Positions 27,369-37,387 of a DNA stretch of 64,000 bases are shown here, piece after piece (position 1 is the first letter of the stretch; the number at the start of each line of letters is the position of its first letter). Origin of the DNA: Desulfurobacterium pacificum (GTDB lineage: Bacteria; Aquificota; Aquificia; Desulfurobacteriales; Desulfurobacteriaceae); assembly GCF_900182835.1 (NCBI RefSeq), contig NZ_FXUB01000002.1, forward strand, positions 1 to 64,000. The letters are read 5' to 3'. Below the pieces are notes generated by a model, which worked only from the letters and a program-made list of their open reading frames with translations, searched no databases and was not told the origin of the DNA. The position numbers and the translations under genes were made by a program.

Positions 27369-27983
27369 TTAACTCTTTGAAATATCCTTCAAGATAATCA
27401 TATACTCAGGGTCATTAATGTTATACATTTTCGGAAACATCTTATAGATAGGACCAGCGTAAACGGTCTTTCCATCTTTCTTAACAACCACCAAAATAGC
27501 AGGGTTACGAGGTTCGTTAGAAGCAGAAGTGTACTTATCTCCTACAACAAGCTGAGGCACAATATAAAGAACCTTAATTTCCATACCCTTGAAAGAAATC
27601 ACATCGCCCTTCTTAACCTTAACTTCTTTTACAGGCTTTCCTGTCTTCTTATCAACAATATCAACAGTAGCGAACTTCCAGGTTTTTTCTACCTCAGCAG
27701 GAATCTCCACAGGCTTATCAATCTTCGTCAACACTTTCTTCGTATGGAACATCTCAACTTCTTTCTGAGCATTCATCTGAGGATGTCCAGGAGGCATATT
27801 GTTAACCGGAGGATGACCTGCCGGCATCTTTCCATTTTGAGGCTCAAGTTCAGATAGGGGTTTCGGCGCCTTAGTTTCCTGCTGTGTAGTTTGAGTTTTC
27901 GCTTTCTCTTCCTTCTTTCCACAAGAACTAAAAGTAATAGAAGCTGCTGCTAAAACAGCTGCAAGAACAAGCGTCTTTCTCAT
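27369..27983 (-). CDS. Lipoprotein with DUF2155-like C-terminal domain
   Basis: The 204-residue product has a lipoprotein signal peptide with lipobox FSSC (cysteine at residue 21), then a low-complexity linker rich in Gln, Lys and Pro. A short His-Pro-Met stretch follows (MPAGHPP..MPPGHPQMN, about 53-71) which might bind metal. The C-terminal part (about 103-200: TWKFATVDIVDKKTGK... to KMFPKMYNINDPEY) resembles DUF2155 proteins of unknown function. Location is probably the outer or inner membrane, facing the periplasm. Confidence 0.72.
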   Translation of the reverse strand: MRKTLVLAAVLAAASITFSSCGKKEEKAKTQTTQQETKAPKPLSELEPQNGKMPAGHPPVNNMPPGHPQMNAQKEVEMFHTKKVLTKIDKPVEIPAEVEKTWKFATVDIVDKKTGKPVKEVKVKKGDVISFKGMEIKVLYIVPQLVVGDKYTSASNEPRNPAILVVVKKDGKTVYAGPIYKMFPKMYNINDPEYMIILKDISKS

Positions 27984-28023
27984 CGCACTCTCCTTAATTG
28001 GGAATTATTTGCATGCTATTCTA

Positions 28024-29142
28024 TCACAGCAAAACCTTCAAGATTACAGCAGAAGAAAAAGAAATAAACGAGTAAACAAGAAGAACGAAAAATCCCCCCA
28101 CCTCCCACATCCCACCCAAAACAACGTTACCCAAAAGCACAAACAACCCCGTCAAGAAATGGAAAACGCCGTAAGCACTCGCCCTATACTCCTCTTTAGA
28201 AAACTCCCCTACAACCGCCCTCTGAGTCCCATCAATCAAAGCCATCGCAGCACCGTAAAAAACAAAAGATAGAACAAGAAACATAAACCCGTTGGAAAAT
28301 GCCAAAAACAGAAGGGAGAGAGCAGAAATTCCATAACCTATAGACAAAACTGTCAGCCTGCCAACCTTATCCCCCAAAACGCCAGCAGGAACAGAAAGAA
28401 AAGCGTAAAACAGATTAAAAACGGCATACAAAACAATAGGAACAACCTTTGAATGCGTAATTTCTTCCGCCCTAAGCATAAAGAACATATAGCTAACAGA
28501 AGAAAAGGCGAAAAGAGCAGCTACAAATAAAAATTTTTTAAACCTTCCATCCAAAAAGCTAAAAGAAAAGGAAATCTTTCTATTAACTCTACTAACTTTC
28601 GGCTCTTCCACAAACAAAAGGGGAAGCAGAGAAACAAAAGAGATAATGGCAGCAAAAAGGATAACTTTTCGGTAAGAAGCGTGCCAGTAAGCCACCATCA
28701 AAAGCGCTAAAAGCGTTCCTATTAAAGCTCCCAAAGTATCAAACGCCCTGTGAAGACCAAACCCTTTTCCTTGAGAGGAAGCAGAAAGAGAAATAATCGC
28801 ATCTCTCGGAGCAGTCCTCACCCCTTTACCTATTCTCTCAAAAACGGTAGCAATCAAAACCTGAAAAGGAGTTTTGGCAAAGCCTATAAAGAACTTGAAG
28901 AAAGCAGAAATCCCGTAGCCGGCAATAACAAAAGGTTTCTTTGAACGAAACTTATCAGACAAAACTCCCGAAATCACCTTAACGAAATTGGAAACGAAAT
29001 CTCTGAAACCACCTATTAAACCTATGGAAAAGCCGCCACCCCCCAGAGACGTTATAAAGAGGGGCAGCACAGAAAGGATTATTTCACTTGAGATATCGTT
29101 AAGTAAACTGACAACGCTTAAAAGGTAAACGTTTTTCTTCAT
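28024..29142 (-). CDS. MFS transporter
   Basis: The 372-residue protein has about 11-12 transmembrane segments and major-facilitator features: DISSEIILSVLPLF in helix 1, the loop 2-3 motif GVLSDKFRSKKPF, and ERIGKGVRTAPRDA after helix 4. A second loop motif, GVLGDKVGRLTV, follows in the C-terminal half. It resembles the multidrug or unknown-substrate MFS group and is a little short. Its ATG overlaps the stop of the aldehyde dehydrogenase by one base, so the two are coupled. One AAAATCCCCCC copy falls near its 3' end. Confidence 0.85.
   Translation of the reverse strand: MKKNVYLLSVVSLLNDISSEIILSVLPLFITSLGGGGFSIGLIGGFRDFVSNFVKVISGVLSDKFRSKKPFVIAGYGISAFFKFFIGFAKTPFQVLIATVFERIGKGVRTAPRDAIISLSASSQGKGFGLHRAFDTLGALIGTLLALLMVAYWHASYRKVILFAAIISFVSLLPLLFVEEPKVSRVNRKISFSFSFLDGRFKKFLFVAALFAFSSVSYMFFMLRAEEITHSKVVPIVLYAVFNLFYAFLSVPAGVLGDKVGRLTVLSIGYGISALSLLFLAFSNGFMFLVLSFVFYGAAMALIDGTQRAVVGEFSKEEYRASAYGVFHFLTGLFVLLGNVVLGGMWEVGGFFVLLVYSFISFSSAVILKVLL
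28089..28099 (+). repeat. AAAATCCCCCC motif, copy 5 (in MFS gene)
   Basis: Exact 11-mer, antisense to the MFS gene, followed by ACCTCCCACATC. Confidence 0.85.
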
Positions 29143-30578
29143 CAGTTAAGGTCAAAACATATAGTCTTTATCTCCGTCATCTCCTCAATCGCAAAGTGGG
29201 GTCCTTCCCTTCCTATTCCGCTCTCCTTCACGCCGCCGTAAGGCATCTGGTCAACCCTGAACGTAGGAATTTCATTAACCATTATGCCGCCGCATTCAAC
29301 CTCATCTACAAACTTAAACGCAGCCTTCAAATTATCAGTAAATATACCTGCCTGCAATCCGTAAGGAGAGTTGTTTACCTCTTCTATCCCCTCTTCTAAA
29401 GAAGAAACCCTGTTCACGGCTATCACCGGTCCAAAAACTTCGCCTTTAAACAACCTGACGCTTTCTGGAACGTTGACGACAATCGTCGGCTCTATCAGCG
29501 TAGGAGACAATCTTTTACCGCCGATAACAACTTCCGCTCCGGCGTTAACAGCCTCTTCTATCCATTCCATTATTCTATCTGCAGCCTGTCTGTCTATAAC
29601 AGGACCAACGTCCGTTTCAGGGAGTCTCGGGTCACCAACCTTTAAAGTAGCGGTAAACTCTTTTATCTTTTCAACAAAATCGTCAAACAGAGATTCGTGA
29701 ACAAACACCCTCTGAACAGAAATACACACCTGACCTGCCAGGGCAAAACCACCCCTTGCAATTCTTTCTGCTATCTCTTTTAGTCTGTAAGACTGGTCTT
29801 TATCCACGTAAACGCCGGCATTAGAACCAAGCTCCATTGCATACTTCTTTAACCCGCCTCTGCTCATTATTATCTTTCCAGTTTGGACGCTTCCGGTAAA
29901 AGTAATCATTCTAACTTTCTCATTCCTCACCAGAGCATCACCAACTTCTTCGCCAAATCCGGTTACAACGTTAACAGCCTCAGGTGGAAAACCTGCTTCA
30001 ATAAGAACCTCTGCAAGCTTTATAACGGTTAAAGAAGTGTTCTCCGAAGGTTTTATTACAACGCTATTCCCGGCAGCTAAGGCAGGCGCTACTTTGTGAC
30101 AGGTAAGGTTCAAAGGAAAGTTAAACGGCGTAATGCAGCCAATTACTCCAAGCGGTACCCTTCTGTAAAAACCAACTTTCCCTTTAATACCGGGAGCCGC
30201 ATCAAACGGTACTTCCTCACCCAAAACCCTTTTCGCCTCTTCAGCAGAGAGGGTAATCGTATTCACAGCTCTGCCAACTTCCCCCATAGATTCCTTGATA
30301 GTTTTCCCTACTTCTAAGGTGAGAGTTTCCGCAAACTCTTTTGAACGGTTTGAAAGAATCCTTGCTGCCTTTTGAAGACACTGGTAGCGCTCGTAAGCGG
30401 TCATCTTCTTCATCTTTTCAAAACCTATTAAGGCAGACTCAACGGCAAGCTGAACGTCCCTCTCATCGCCTCTCGGTATCGTTCCTACAACCTCTTCCGT
30501 ATAAGGAAAGGTAATCTCAATCTCTTCTTGCTTGAAAACCTTCTTTCCACCGATAACCATGTATCCCTTCATCTTCAC
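29142..30578 (-). CDS. NAD(P)-dependent aldehyde dehydrogenase
   Basis: The 478-residue enzyme belongs to the aldehyde dehydrogenase superfamily. It has the cofactor-binding TPFNFPLN and KPSENTSLT, the motif FTGSVQTGK, the general base in MELGSNAGV (about E250), and the catalytic cysteine in GQVCISVQR (about C283). The tail EIPTFRVDQMPYGGVKESGIGREG resembles archaeal and Aquificota lactaldehyde or non-phosphorylating glyceraldehyde-3-phosphate dehydrogenases. The natural substrate cannot be decided. It overlaps the upstream phosphoesterase gene by four bases. Confidence 0.85.
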   Translation of the reverse strand: MKMKGYMVIGGKKVFKQEEIEITFPYTEEVVGTIPRGDERDVQLAVESALIGFEKMKKMTAYERYQCLQKAARILSNRSKEFAETLTLEVGKTIKESMGEVGRAVNTITLSAEEAKRVLGEEVPFDAAPGIKGKVGFYRRVPLGVIGCITPFNFPLNLTCHKVAPALAAGNSVVIKPSENTSLTVIKLAEVLIEAGFPPEAVNVVTGFGEEVGDALVRNEKVRMITFTGSVQTGKIIMSRGGLKKYAMELGSNAGVYVDKDQSYRLKEIAERIARGGFALAGQVCISVQRVFVHESLFDDFVEKIKEFTATLKVGDPRLPETDVGPVIDRQAADRIMEWIEEAVNAGAEVVIGGKRLSPTLIEPTIVVNVPESVRLFKGEVFGPVIAVNRVSSLEEGIEEVNNSPYGLQAGIFTDNLKAAFKFVDEVECGGIMVNEIPTFRVDQMPYGGVKESGIGREGPHFAIEEMTEIKTICFDLN

Positions 30579-31291
30579 ACCCCTAATATTAATCTTGCAG
30601 CTAAAAAGTCAGGTAATCCTGCTTTTAAAATGGCTTTTGCAGCTGCTTTCGCATCGTACTCCACTTTTAGATAACGAACGTAACCATCTTCATACACTAT
30701 AAAAGAAGAACGCGGGTCTCTGTTTCTCGGTTGACCCACGCTACCTGGATTTATAAGCATCCTTCCATCAACGGTAAAAGAGGAAGAAACGTCAATTTCA
30801 ACAACGTCTCCGCCGGCAAGAGAGTAAGCAGCCGGAATATGGGTATGGGCAAAAAAACAAACGTCCCTCTGCTGTTTTATAAGCGCTCGGTAAGCCTGAG
30901 CTTTACTCAGGATGTATTCCATACTGCCCGGCGATTCAGGGGTATCGTGAACCAGCTGAAACTCGTCTGTAAGGTCTTGGATTCTCGTTTGAAGGAGAAA
31001 CTCGCGAAAATCCTCCCTCAAAACCTCCCTTGTCCACTCTATAGCTACCCGTGCGTAATCGTTCAAAAGTGAAAGGTCAACAAACCCCAAAGCTGCAAGT
31101 TCGTGGTTTCCTACAACAAAACGCCTGACGTTACCCTTTACCCACTCAAGACACTCGTTAGGAAACGCACCGTAACCGATGGTATCTCCTAAACACCATA
31201 CTTCCTCAACGTTTTCCCTTATAAGCGCAGACTCTACCGCCTTCAAAGCGTGAATATTACCGTGAATATCCGCAATTATCCCTACTTTCAT
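30575..31291 (-). CDS. Calcineurin-like metallophosphoesterase
   Basis: The 238-residue protein shows the metal-binding set of this superfamily: D8 and H10 (IADIHGN), CLGDTIGYG, VVGNHELA, QLVHDTPES and FFAHTHIPA. It belongs to the YfcE/MJ0936-like group of small phosphodiesterases. The substrate is unknown. It starts a likely three-gene operon with the aldehyde dehydrogenase and MFS transporter, with each gene overlapping the next. Confidence 0.88.
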   Translation of the reverse strand: MKVGIIADIHGNIHALKAVESALIRENVEEVWCLGDTIGYGAFPNECLEWVKGNVRRFVVGNHELAALGFVDLSLLNDYARVAIEWTREVLREDFREFLLQTRIQDLTDEFQLVHDTPESPGSMEYILSKAQAYRALIKQQRDVCFFAHTHIPAAYSLAGGDVVEIDVSSSFTVDGRMLINPGSVGQPRNRDPRSSFIVYEDGYVRYLKVEYDAKAAAKAILKAGLPDFLAARLILGV

Positions 31292-31344
31292 GGTAGTTTG
31301 ATTATAGTAAAAAAGGATTGATATAATCCTTAAAGGGGTGGGAA

Positions 31345-32637
31345 ATGGAAATCTTAGATAAACTTTTCAAACTTAAAGAACACAACACAGACGTTCCAAC
31401 AGAAGTAAGAGCTGGATTTACAACTTTTTTAGCGATGATGTACATCGTTCCCGTCAATGCGGCAATAATGAAGTTAGCAGGAATGCCCTTTGACGCCTTA
31501 ATAACGGCAACAGCCCTCGTAACCATTATTTCAACCGTTTTAAACGGTTTATGGTCAAATACTCCCGTTGCCATGAGCGTTGGAATGGGTCTCAACGCTT
31601 ACTTCACTTTTGGTCTCGTTAAAGGAATGGGGATTCCCTGGCAAACAGCCTTAGGAATAGTAATGATAAGCGGTCTAATCTTTTTAGGGTTATCTCTAAC
31701 GCGTTTTAGAGCCTGGGTTTTTGAATCTGTTCCAGAAGATTTAAGAAGGGCAATCAGCGCAGGAATAGGTGCTTTTATAGCATTTATAGGACTAAAGGGT
31801 ATCGGGATTATTTCCTCTGACCCGAACACTTTTGTAACATTGGGGAAAATCCACTCCCCTTCAGTGCTGTTAGGAGTTTTGGGATTTTTCCTCTGCGCAA
31901 TTCTATACTCATACAGAGTTAAAGGTGCTTTTATCCTCTCTGTAATTCTAACTTCCATTGTTGCATGGATAATAGGATTATCAACTCCTCCCCACAGCTT
32001 TATCTCAAAGCCGGCAAGCATCGCTCCGATAGCATTTCATTTTGACATAATAAGCGCTTTAAAACTCTCCTTTGTTCCAGTAATCGCAACGTTCTTAGTT
32101 ACAGACCTCTTTGATACTATAGGAACGTTAGCAGGAATAGGTATGAGAGCAGGTCTGTTCAGAGAACCCGAACAGTTAGAAAGAACCTTACAAGCCGACG
32201 CAGCAGCAACGGTTATTGGCGCATCATTAGGAACTTCAACTACAACGTCCTTTATTGAAAGCGCTGCCGGGGTTGAAGAAGGTGGAAGAACCGGCTTAAC
32301 AGCAGTAGTTACAGGTTTACTTTTCATAACAACGTTGTTTTTCCTTCCCGTTTACAGAGCAATCCCCGACAGCGCAATATACCCTATACTTGTTATGGTA
32401 GGCGTTTTAATGTTCAGTGAACTCAAAAATATCAACTTTAGTGATACAACAACAGCAGTAAGCGCTTTCCTAACCGTTATGTTAATGCCGTTAACCTATT
32501 CCATAACCATAGGATTAAGCGCCGGCTTCGTCACTTATTTCTTTTTAGCTTTACTCAAAGGTGAAAAAGAGAAAATCACACCTGGAACTGCTGCAATAGC
32601 TTTAATAGGACTGCTGATGTTCTTAATTCACAAATAA
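31345..32637 (+). CDS. Purine permease, AzgA/NCS2 family
   Basis: The 430-residue protein has about 13-14 hydrophobic segments and the AzgA-type signatures EVRAGFTTFLAMMYIVPVN (residues 20-38), VAMSVGMGLNAYFTF (about 75-89), FLVTDLFDTIGTLAG and GTSTTTSFIESAAGV. Relatives transport adenine, guanine or hypoxanthine with protons. The exact substrate is not resolvable. A GGGGTGGG site precedes the ATG. Confidence 0.9.
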   Translation: MEILDKLFKLKEHNTDVPTEVRAGFTTFLAMMYIVPVNAAIMKLAGMPFDALITATALVTIISTVLNGLWSNTPVAMSVGMGLNAYFTFGLVKGMGIPWQTALGIVMISGLIFLGLSLTRFRAWVFESVPEDLRRAISAGIGAFIAFIGLKGIGIISSDPNTFVTLGKIHSPSVLLGVLGFFLCAILYSYRVKGAFILSVILTSIVAWIIGLSTPPHSFISKPASIAPIAFHFDIISALKLSFVPVIATFLVTDLFDTIGTLAGIGMRAGLFREPEQLERTLQADAAATVIGASLGTSTTTSFIESAAGVEEGGRTGLTAVVTGLLFITTLFFLPVYRAIPDSAIYPILVMVGVLMFSELKNINFSDTTTAVSAFLTVMLMPLTYSITIGLSAGFVTYFFLALLKGEKEKITPGTAAIALIGLLMFLIHK

Positions 32638-32651
32638 AACAGCGTTTTAAG

Positions 32652-32680
32652 TTGACAGAAAAGTTGTTAGCGGATATATT
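32652..32680 (+). promoter_or_regulatory. Strong promoter for tRNA-Phe and tRNA-Leu
   Basis: A perfect TTGACA (32652-32657) is followed after exactly 17 bases by TATATT (32675-32680), placing transcription start a few bases before the tRNA-Phe 5' end at 32692. Confidence 0.8.
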
Positions 32681-32691
32681 ATCACCTGCAC

Positions 32692-32767
<76 letters not shown>

Positions 32768-32801
32768 TTTTTTTATTTCCGCAACAAAATCCCTCCCTCA
32801 C

Positions 32802-32888
32802 GCCCGGGTGGCGGAATTGGCAGACGCACGGGACTTAAAATCCCGGGGCCGTAAGGCCGTGCGGGTTCGATTCCCGCCCCGGGCACCA
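32802..32888 (+). tRNA. tRNA-Leu (anticodon UAA)
   Basis: An 87-base class II tRNA with acceptor GCCCGGG/CCCGGGC, anticodon loop CTTAAAA (TAA), a long variable arm (GGGGCCGTAAGGCCGT region), T-loop TTCGATT, and encoded CCA. It is 34 bases downstream of tRNA-Phe, probably on the same transcript. Confidence 0.97.
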
Positions 32889-32891
32889 TGG

Positions 32892-33671
32892 TTAATAATG
32901 CTTATCTCCAACTAAAAACACAGGTCCCGCCTCTGTTTCAAGAACTTTTACCCTAACTTCATAGATAGAAGATAGCAATTCTTCGTCTAACAGCTTTTCT
33001 TTATCTCCAACGAAAAACTTTCTGTATCCCAACAGAATTACCTTATCTATGTACTCCCAAACAGAAGTAATGTCATGGGTAACCATACAAATACCGAAGT
33101 TCTTTTCTTTATGTAGAGAATTAATTAAAGAAAGGATTTTTCGTGAACTTTTAAGGTCAACGCCGGTTGTAGGTTCATCCAAAAACAAGTAGTGAGGGTC
33201 AGAAATAAGCGCCCTCGCTATAAGGGTTTTCTTTTGCTGACCGCCAGAAAGCTTTGAAAATGGATAATCTTTCACGTGGTAAAGGTCAAATTCCTCCAGC
33301 CAGTTTTCAGCTATTTTGAAGACTTTATCTGGTACAGGCTCAAACTTGCGCAACCTCGGATAATAGCCAGAAACTATAACTTCTATAGTCGTTGCAGGAA
33401 AATCTTTAGAATAATTTTCCATCTGTGGAACGTAACTCAAATAACGCCGTTCATCGCAAGAAAACGTGCAGTCAATGCCGTGAATGTAGATTCTTCCAGA
33501 AACAGGAGGAATAATTCCCAAAAGCGTTTTTATTAATGTAGTTTTGCCAACGCCGTTAGGACCTGCAACAAGCCAGAATTCTTCTTCCATCATAGAAAAG
33601 GAAAGACCGGAAACTACGGTCTTTCCTCTATAACCGATAGATAGGTTTTCTACCCTAATTCCTTCTGTCAT
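32892..33671 (-). CDS. ABC transporter ATP-binding protein, metal-uptake type
   Basis: The 259-residue ATPase has Walker A GPNGVGKTT (about 38-46), the Q-loop YVPQ, the signature LSGGQQKK, Walker B YLFLDEPTTGVD, and H-loop VTHD. It resembles ZnuC/MntB-type ATPases of zinc/manganese importers. No permease or binding-protein gene is next to it, so it must pair with components elsewhere. It overlaps the upstream Dsb-like lipoprotein gene by four bases, suggesting a shared role in metal or thiol handling, which is inference. Confidence 0.85.
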   Translation of the reverse strand: MTEGIRVENLSIGYRGKTVVSGLSFSMMEEEFWLVAGPNGVGKTTLIKTLLGIIPPVSGRIYIHGIDCTFSCDERRYLSYVPQMENYSKDFPATTIEVIVSGYYPRLRKFEPVPDKVFKIAENWLEEFDLYHVKDYPFSKLSGGQQKKTLIARALISDPHYLFLDEPTTGVDLKSSRKILSLINSLHKEKNFGICMVTHDITSVWEYIDKVILLGYRKFFVGDKEKLLDEELLSSIYEVRVKVLETEAGPVFLVGDKHY

Positions 33672-34597
33672 TTCATCTTCACAACTTCATTAAGAGGCTT
33701 ATAACCTAAAATTTTGTAACCCATGTTATTCTTTTCATTAGGAGGAATGTAAATAATCGTTGGAGTTCCTCTTACTTTTCCTTTTATAAGTTCTTTTTTC
33801 AAGTTCTCCACAAACTGCTCTTCCTTTTTCCTTTCCTTTTCGCTTAAGCCTTTCACGTAAGCGTTACTTTCTTTTTCAAACTCCTTAACGTAATCTCTAA
33901 AATTACCATTACCTAAGGTAGTTATGTATTTAAGAGCACCTTCAGCACCTTTCTCTTTAGATAACTTGATGAAATACATAGTACCGGTAATGGACGCCTT
34001 TCCATGAACAGGAAATGGAATCATGTGAAGCTCAATACCTTCTTTGGCAAGCTTTTCTGATGAAAGTCTCTTTATATGTTCATAACAGAAAGGACAATAA
34101 ACATCCCAAATAACGTAAACCTTTTTCTCTCCTTTCCCTATAACGTGCGGAATTCCTTCTTTGGTAAGCTGTTCATCTATTTTTTTAATCCAAGACAAAT
34201 CCTCTTTTTTAGGAGGAAGTTGTTTAATCCTTTTTTGAGGAGCAAGCGGTCTAATCAGCACTTTGTCTTTTTCTCTTTTAATGGAAAACATATCTAAAAC
34301 CAAATACTTACCATCTCTTGAAATCCAAATATACTTGTTGATTTCTACGTTTCTCCCTTTATCAAGCAGAGTTACCTCAAAGGTAAAAAAGCCTGGAACA
34401 TCAAGGTTAACTTTCTTAACCTGCTTAACAACAACGTTTTTTCTTGAAAGTGGCTTTAAAACCGCTTTTATTAGATTTTCATCTTTAAGAATATCGGAAG
34501 AAACTTGATTTTTAACAGAGGTCTCCTTCGTTTTTTCCGCCTGTGAGCAAGAAGCGAGCAGGAAAGTTAAAATAGCAACAGAAAGTAAAATTCTCAT
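33668..34597 (-). CDS. Periplasmic thiol-disulfide (DsbC/G-like) lipoprotein
   Basis: The 309-residue product has a lipoprotein signal (lipobox LLASC). It then has an N-terminal DsbC-like dimerisation-type region and a thioredoxin-fold domain with active-site CPFC in VIWDVYCPFCYEH and a cis-proline loop GTPT. It should act as a disulfide isomerase or reductase in the periplasm. The ATG at 34597 is chosen because GGAGG lies eight bases upstream, rather than an in-frame TTG five codons earlier that overlaps that site. Its gene is coupled to an ABC ATPase. Confidence 0.82.
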   Translation of the reverse strand: MRILLSVAILTFLLASCSQAEKTKETSVKNQVSSDILKDENLIKAVLKPLSRKNVVVKQVKKVNLDVPGFFTFEVTLLDKGRNVEINKYIWISRDGKYLVLDMFSIKREKDKVLIRPLAPQKRIKQLPPKKEDLSWIKKIDEQLTKEGIPHVIGKGEKKVYVIWDVYCPFCYEHIKRLSSEKLAKEGIELHMIPFPVHGKASITGTMYFIKLSKEKGAEGALKYITTLGNGNFRDYVKEFEKESNAYVKGLSEKERKKEEQFVENLKKELIKGKVRGTPTIIYIPPNEKNNMGYKILGYKPLNEVVKMK

Positions 34598-34639
34598 ATT
34601 CTCAACCTCCAAGTATGTTCAAAGGCTATTATAAACAAA

Positions 34640-34664
34640 AAAGGGGGGCAGCAGCCCCCCCTTT
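34640..34664 (-). terminator. Terminator after ppdK
   Basis: On the minus strand GGGGGGC and GCCCCCC pair around TGCT, followed by a run of seven T residues, just past the ppdK stop at 34688. Confidence 0.9.
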
Positions 34665-34687
34665 ACAAAGTCATTAAGAAGTAATTT

Positions 34688-37375
34688 TTAAAGCTCTCCC
34701 CTCATCTGTCTAATCCTTGCTTGAGCAGCTGCAAGCCTTGCAATAGGTACTCTGAACGGAGATGGGCTAACGTATTTAACACCTACTTTTTGGAAGAAGT
34801 TGATGGAGCGTGGGTCTCCACCATGCTCACCGCAAATTCCCGTCTTCATATTAGGTCTTACAGCATTACCTTTTTCAACGGCAAGTTCTATTAACCTTCC
34901 AACACCGTTAACGTCTATATGCATAAATGGGTCACCTTTTAAGATGCCGAGTTCAACGTATTTACCGATAAACTTACCGGCATCGTCCCTTGACAGACCA
35001 AAAGTCATCTGTGTAAGGTCGTTCGTTCCAAAGGAGAAGTATTCAGCGTACCTTGCAAGCTGGTCTGCAATGAGAGCAGCCCTTGGAACTTCTACCATTG
35101 TTCCTACTTGATACGGCACCTCAATTCCTGTCTCAGTGAAGACCTCTGCCGCTACTCTATCTATGAGTTTCTTAAGCTCGTACAGTTCTCTGTCATCTGC
35201 AATAAGAGGAAGCATTATTTCAGGTAGAACTTCTATACCGTTTTTCTTGCAATGGCATGCAGCTTCAAGAATAGCTCTTACCTGCATTTCGTAAATTTCG
35301 GGATAGGCGATTCCAAGCCTTGAACCTCTTAAACCTAACATTGGGTTAACTTCGTGAAGGTCTTCAGCCCTCTGTTTGATTTCTTCAACAGGGAGTCCCA
35401 TCTCTTTGGCTGTTCTTTCAAACTCTTCTTCTGTTTTTGGAAGGAATTCGTGGAGAGGAGGGTCTAAAAGCCTTATGTTAACAGGTAATCCGTTCATAAC
35501 TTCAAATATCGCTATAAAATCACCTCTCTGCATTGGAAGGAGTTTTTGAAGTGCCTTTTCTCTCTCTTCCCTTGTTTTAGCAAGTATCATTTCACGAACA
35601 ACCGGAATTCTATCTTCCTTAAAGAACATGTGTTCTGTTCTACATAGACCGATACCTTCCGCACCAAAATCTCTTCCCTGTTTTGCGTCTTCTGGCGTGT
35701 CAGCGTTTACTCTCACCTGAAGCGTCCTTATTTCATCTGCCCATTTCATAAGTTCTTCAAACTCTCCGGAAATCTGAGCAGGTATCGTTTTTATCTCTCC
35801 ATGGAATATTTCACCGGAAGAACCATCTATGGTAATAACGTCTCCCTCCTTAACTACAACGTCGCCAACTCTAAATTCCTTTTTATCGTAATCAACGTGG
35901 ATAGACTCGGCACCAACGATACAGGTTTTACCCATACCCCTTGCAACAACTGCAGCGTGAGAGGTCATTCCACCTCTGGCAGTTAGAATACCCTGAGCAG
36001 CGTGCATTCCGTGAATATCTTCAGGAGAAGTTTCATGTCTTACTAAAATTACCTTCTCTCCCTTCTCCGCTAATTCAACGGCATCGTCGGCAGTGAATAC
36101 CACCTTACCGGAAACGGCACCCGGAGCTGCTGGAAGACCCTTAGCAATCAATCTGCCTTCTGCTATCGCCTTCTTGCGGTCTTCTTCATCTATCATAGGA
36201 TGAAGCAACTGGTTTATGAGAAATGGGTCAACTCTGAGAATTGCTTCTTCTTTGGTTATTAGCCCTTCTTTAACCATGTCAACGGCAATCTTAACGGCAG
36301 CCCTCGCTGTTCTTTTACCAGCCCTCGTTTGAAGCATCCAGAGCCTGCCGTTTTCAATGGTGAATTCAATGTCCTGCATATCTTTGTAGTGCTTCTCCAA
36401 AATATCCCTTATTTTGAGTAGCTGTTCGTAAACTTCAGGGAACTCTTCTTCAAGTGAAGTCTGCTCATCTGACGTTTTTTGAGCTTTCGTGAGAGGTTGA
36501 GGAGTTCTAATACCGGCAACGACGTCTTCACCTTGAGCGTTTTTAAGGTATTCTCCGTAGAAGACATTCTCTCCGGTAGATGGGTTTCTCGTAAAGGCAA
36601 CGCCAGTTCCGGAAGTGTCGCCCATGTTTCCGAATACCATGGCTACGATGTTAACGGCTGTTCCGTAGTCTTCCGGTATCTTGTTGATTTCTCTGTATTT
36701 AATAGCCCTCGGGTTGTTCCAAGAGTCAAAAACGGCTTTTATAGCCATCTTTAATTGCTCGTAAGGGTCTTGAGGGAACTCTTTACCTGTCTCCTTTTTA
36801 ACCAACTCTTTGTAACGCTTAACAACATCTTTTAGGTCTTCTGCAGTCAGGTCAACGTCCTGCTTGGCTCCTACTTCTTTTTTCTTTTCTTCTAATACGT
36901 GCTCAAACTTTTCGTGCGGAATTCCCATAACGACGTTGCCGAACATCTGGATAAATCTGCGGTAAGAGTCCCAAGCAAAACGTTCGTTCCCTGTTGATTC
37001 AGCAAGCCCTTCAACAGTTTCATCGTTAAGACCAAGGTTGAGAATAGTGTCCATCATACCGGGCATGGAGACTGGAGCACCGGAACGGACGGAGACTAAG
37101 AGGGGATTTTTCTTGTCGCCGAACTTTTTACCCATTTCAGCTTCTATCTTTTTAAGCCCCTCTATAACCTGTTCCCACATACCCTCAGGAAACTGCTGTC
37201 CTAACTGGTAATACTCCTTACACACTTCTGTTGTTATCGTTATTCCTGGAGGAACGGGAAGACCCAAATTGGTCATCTCAGCTAAGTTTGCTCCTTTACC
37301 ACCAAGGAGCATTTTCATATCTGCTCTACCCTCGGCTTTACCGCCACCAAAGTAGTAAACCATCTTTTTAGACAT
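34688..37375 (-). CDS. ppdK: Pyruvate, phosphate dikinase
   Basis: PpdK reversibly converts pyruvate, ATP and phosphate to phosphoenolpyruvate, AMP and pyrophosphate, a gluconeogenic step in organisms fixing carbon through the reductive TCA cycle. The 895-residue enzyme has an N-terminal ATP-grasp domain ([27 protein letters not shown]), the phosphohistidine H473 in [16 protein letters not shown], and a C-terminal PEP-binding barrel with [10 protein letters not shown] and ICGEHGGDP. Length and motifs match PpdK rather than PEP synthase. A short gap separates it from glyS upstream on the same strand. Confidence 0.96.
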   Translation of the reverse strand: MSKKMVYYFGGGKAEGRADMKMLLGGKGANLAEMTNLGLPVPPGITITTEVCKEYYQLGQQFPEGMWEQVIEGLKKIEAEMGKKFGDKKNPLLVSVRSGAPVSMPGMMDTILNLGLNDETVEGLAESTGNERFAWDSYRRFIQMFGNVVMGIPHEKFEHVLEEKKKEVGAKQDVDLTAEDLKDVVKRYKELVKKETGKEFPQDPYEQLKMAIKAVFDSWNNPRAIKYREINKIPEDYGTAVNIVAMVFGNMGDTSGTGVAFTRNPSTGENVFYGEYLKNAQGEDVVAGIRTPQPLTKAQKTSDEQTSLEEEFPEVYEQLLKIRDILEKHYKDMQDIEFTIENGRLWMLQTRAGKRTARAAVKIAVDMVKEGLITKEEAILRVDPFLINQLLHPMIDEEDRKKAIAEGRLIAKGLPAAPGAVSGKVVFTADDAVELAEKGEKVILVRHETSPEDIHGMHAAQGILTARGGMTSHAAVVARGMGKTCIVGAESIHVDYDKKEFRVGDVVVKEGDVITIDGSSGEIFHGEIKTIPAQISGEFEELMKWADEIRTLQVRVNADTPEDAKQGRDFGAEGIGLCRTEHMFFKEDRIPVVREMILAKTREEREKALQKLLPMQRGDFIAIFEVMNGLPVNIRLLDPPLHEFLPKTEEEFERTAKEMGLPVEEIKQRAEDLHEVNPMLGLRGSRLGIAYPEIYEMQVRAILEAACHCKKNGIEVLPEIMLPLIADDRELYELKKLIDRVAAEVFTETGIEVPYQVGTMVEVPRAALIADQLARYAEYFSFGTNDLTQMTFGLSRDDAGKFIGKYVELGILKGDPFMHIDVNGVGRLIELAVEKGNAVRPNMKTGICGEHGGDPRSINFFQKVGVKYVSPSPFRVPIARLAAAQARIRQMRGEL

Positions 37376-37387
37376 TGCTGCTGCCCC

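Noticed and set aside
34643-34661. G6/C7 tracts in the ppdK terminator as motif copies
   Set aside because: They are flanked by AAAAAA and TTT in ordinary terminator order (no T between the A run and the tract), so they do not match AAAATCCCCCC.
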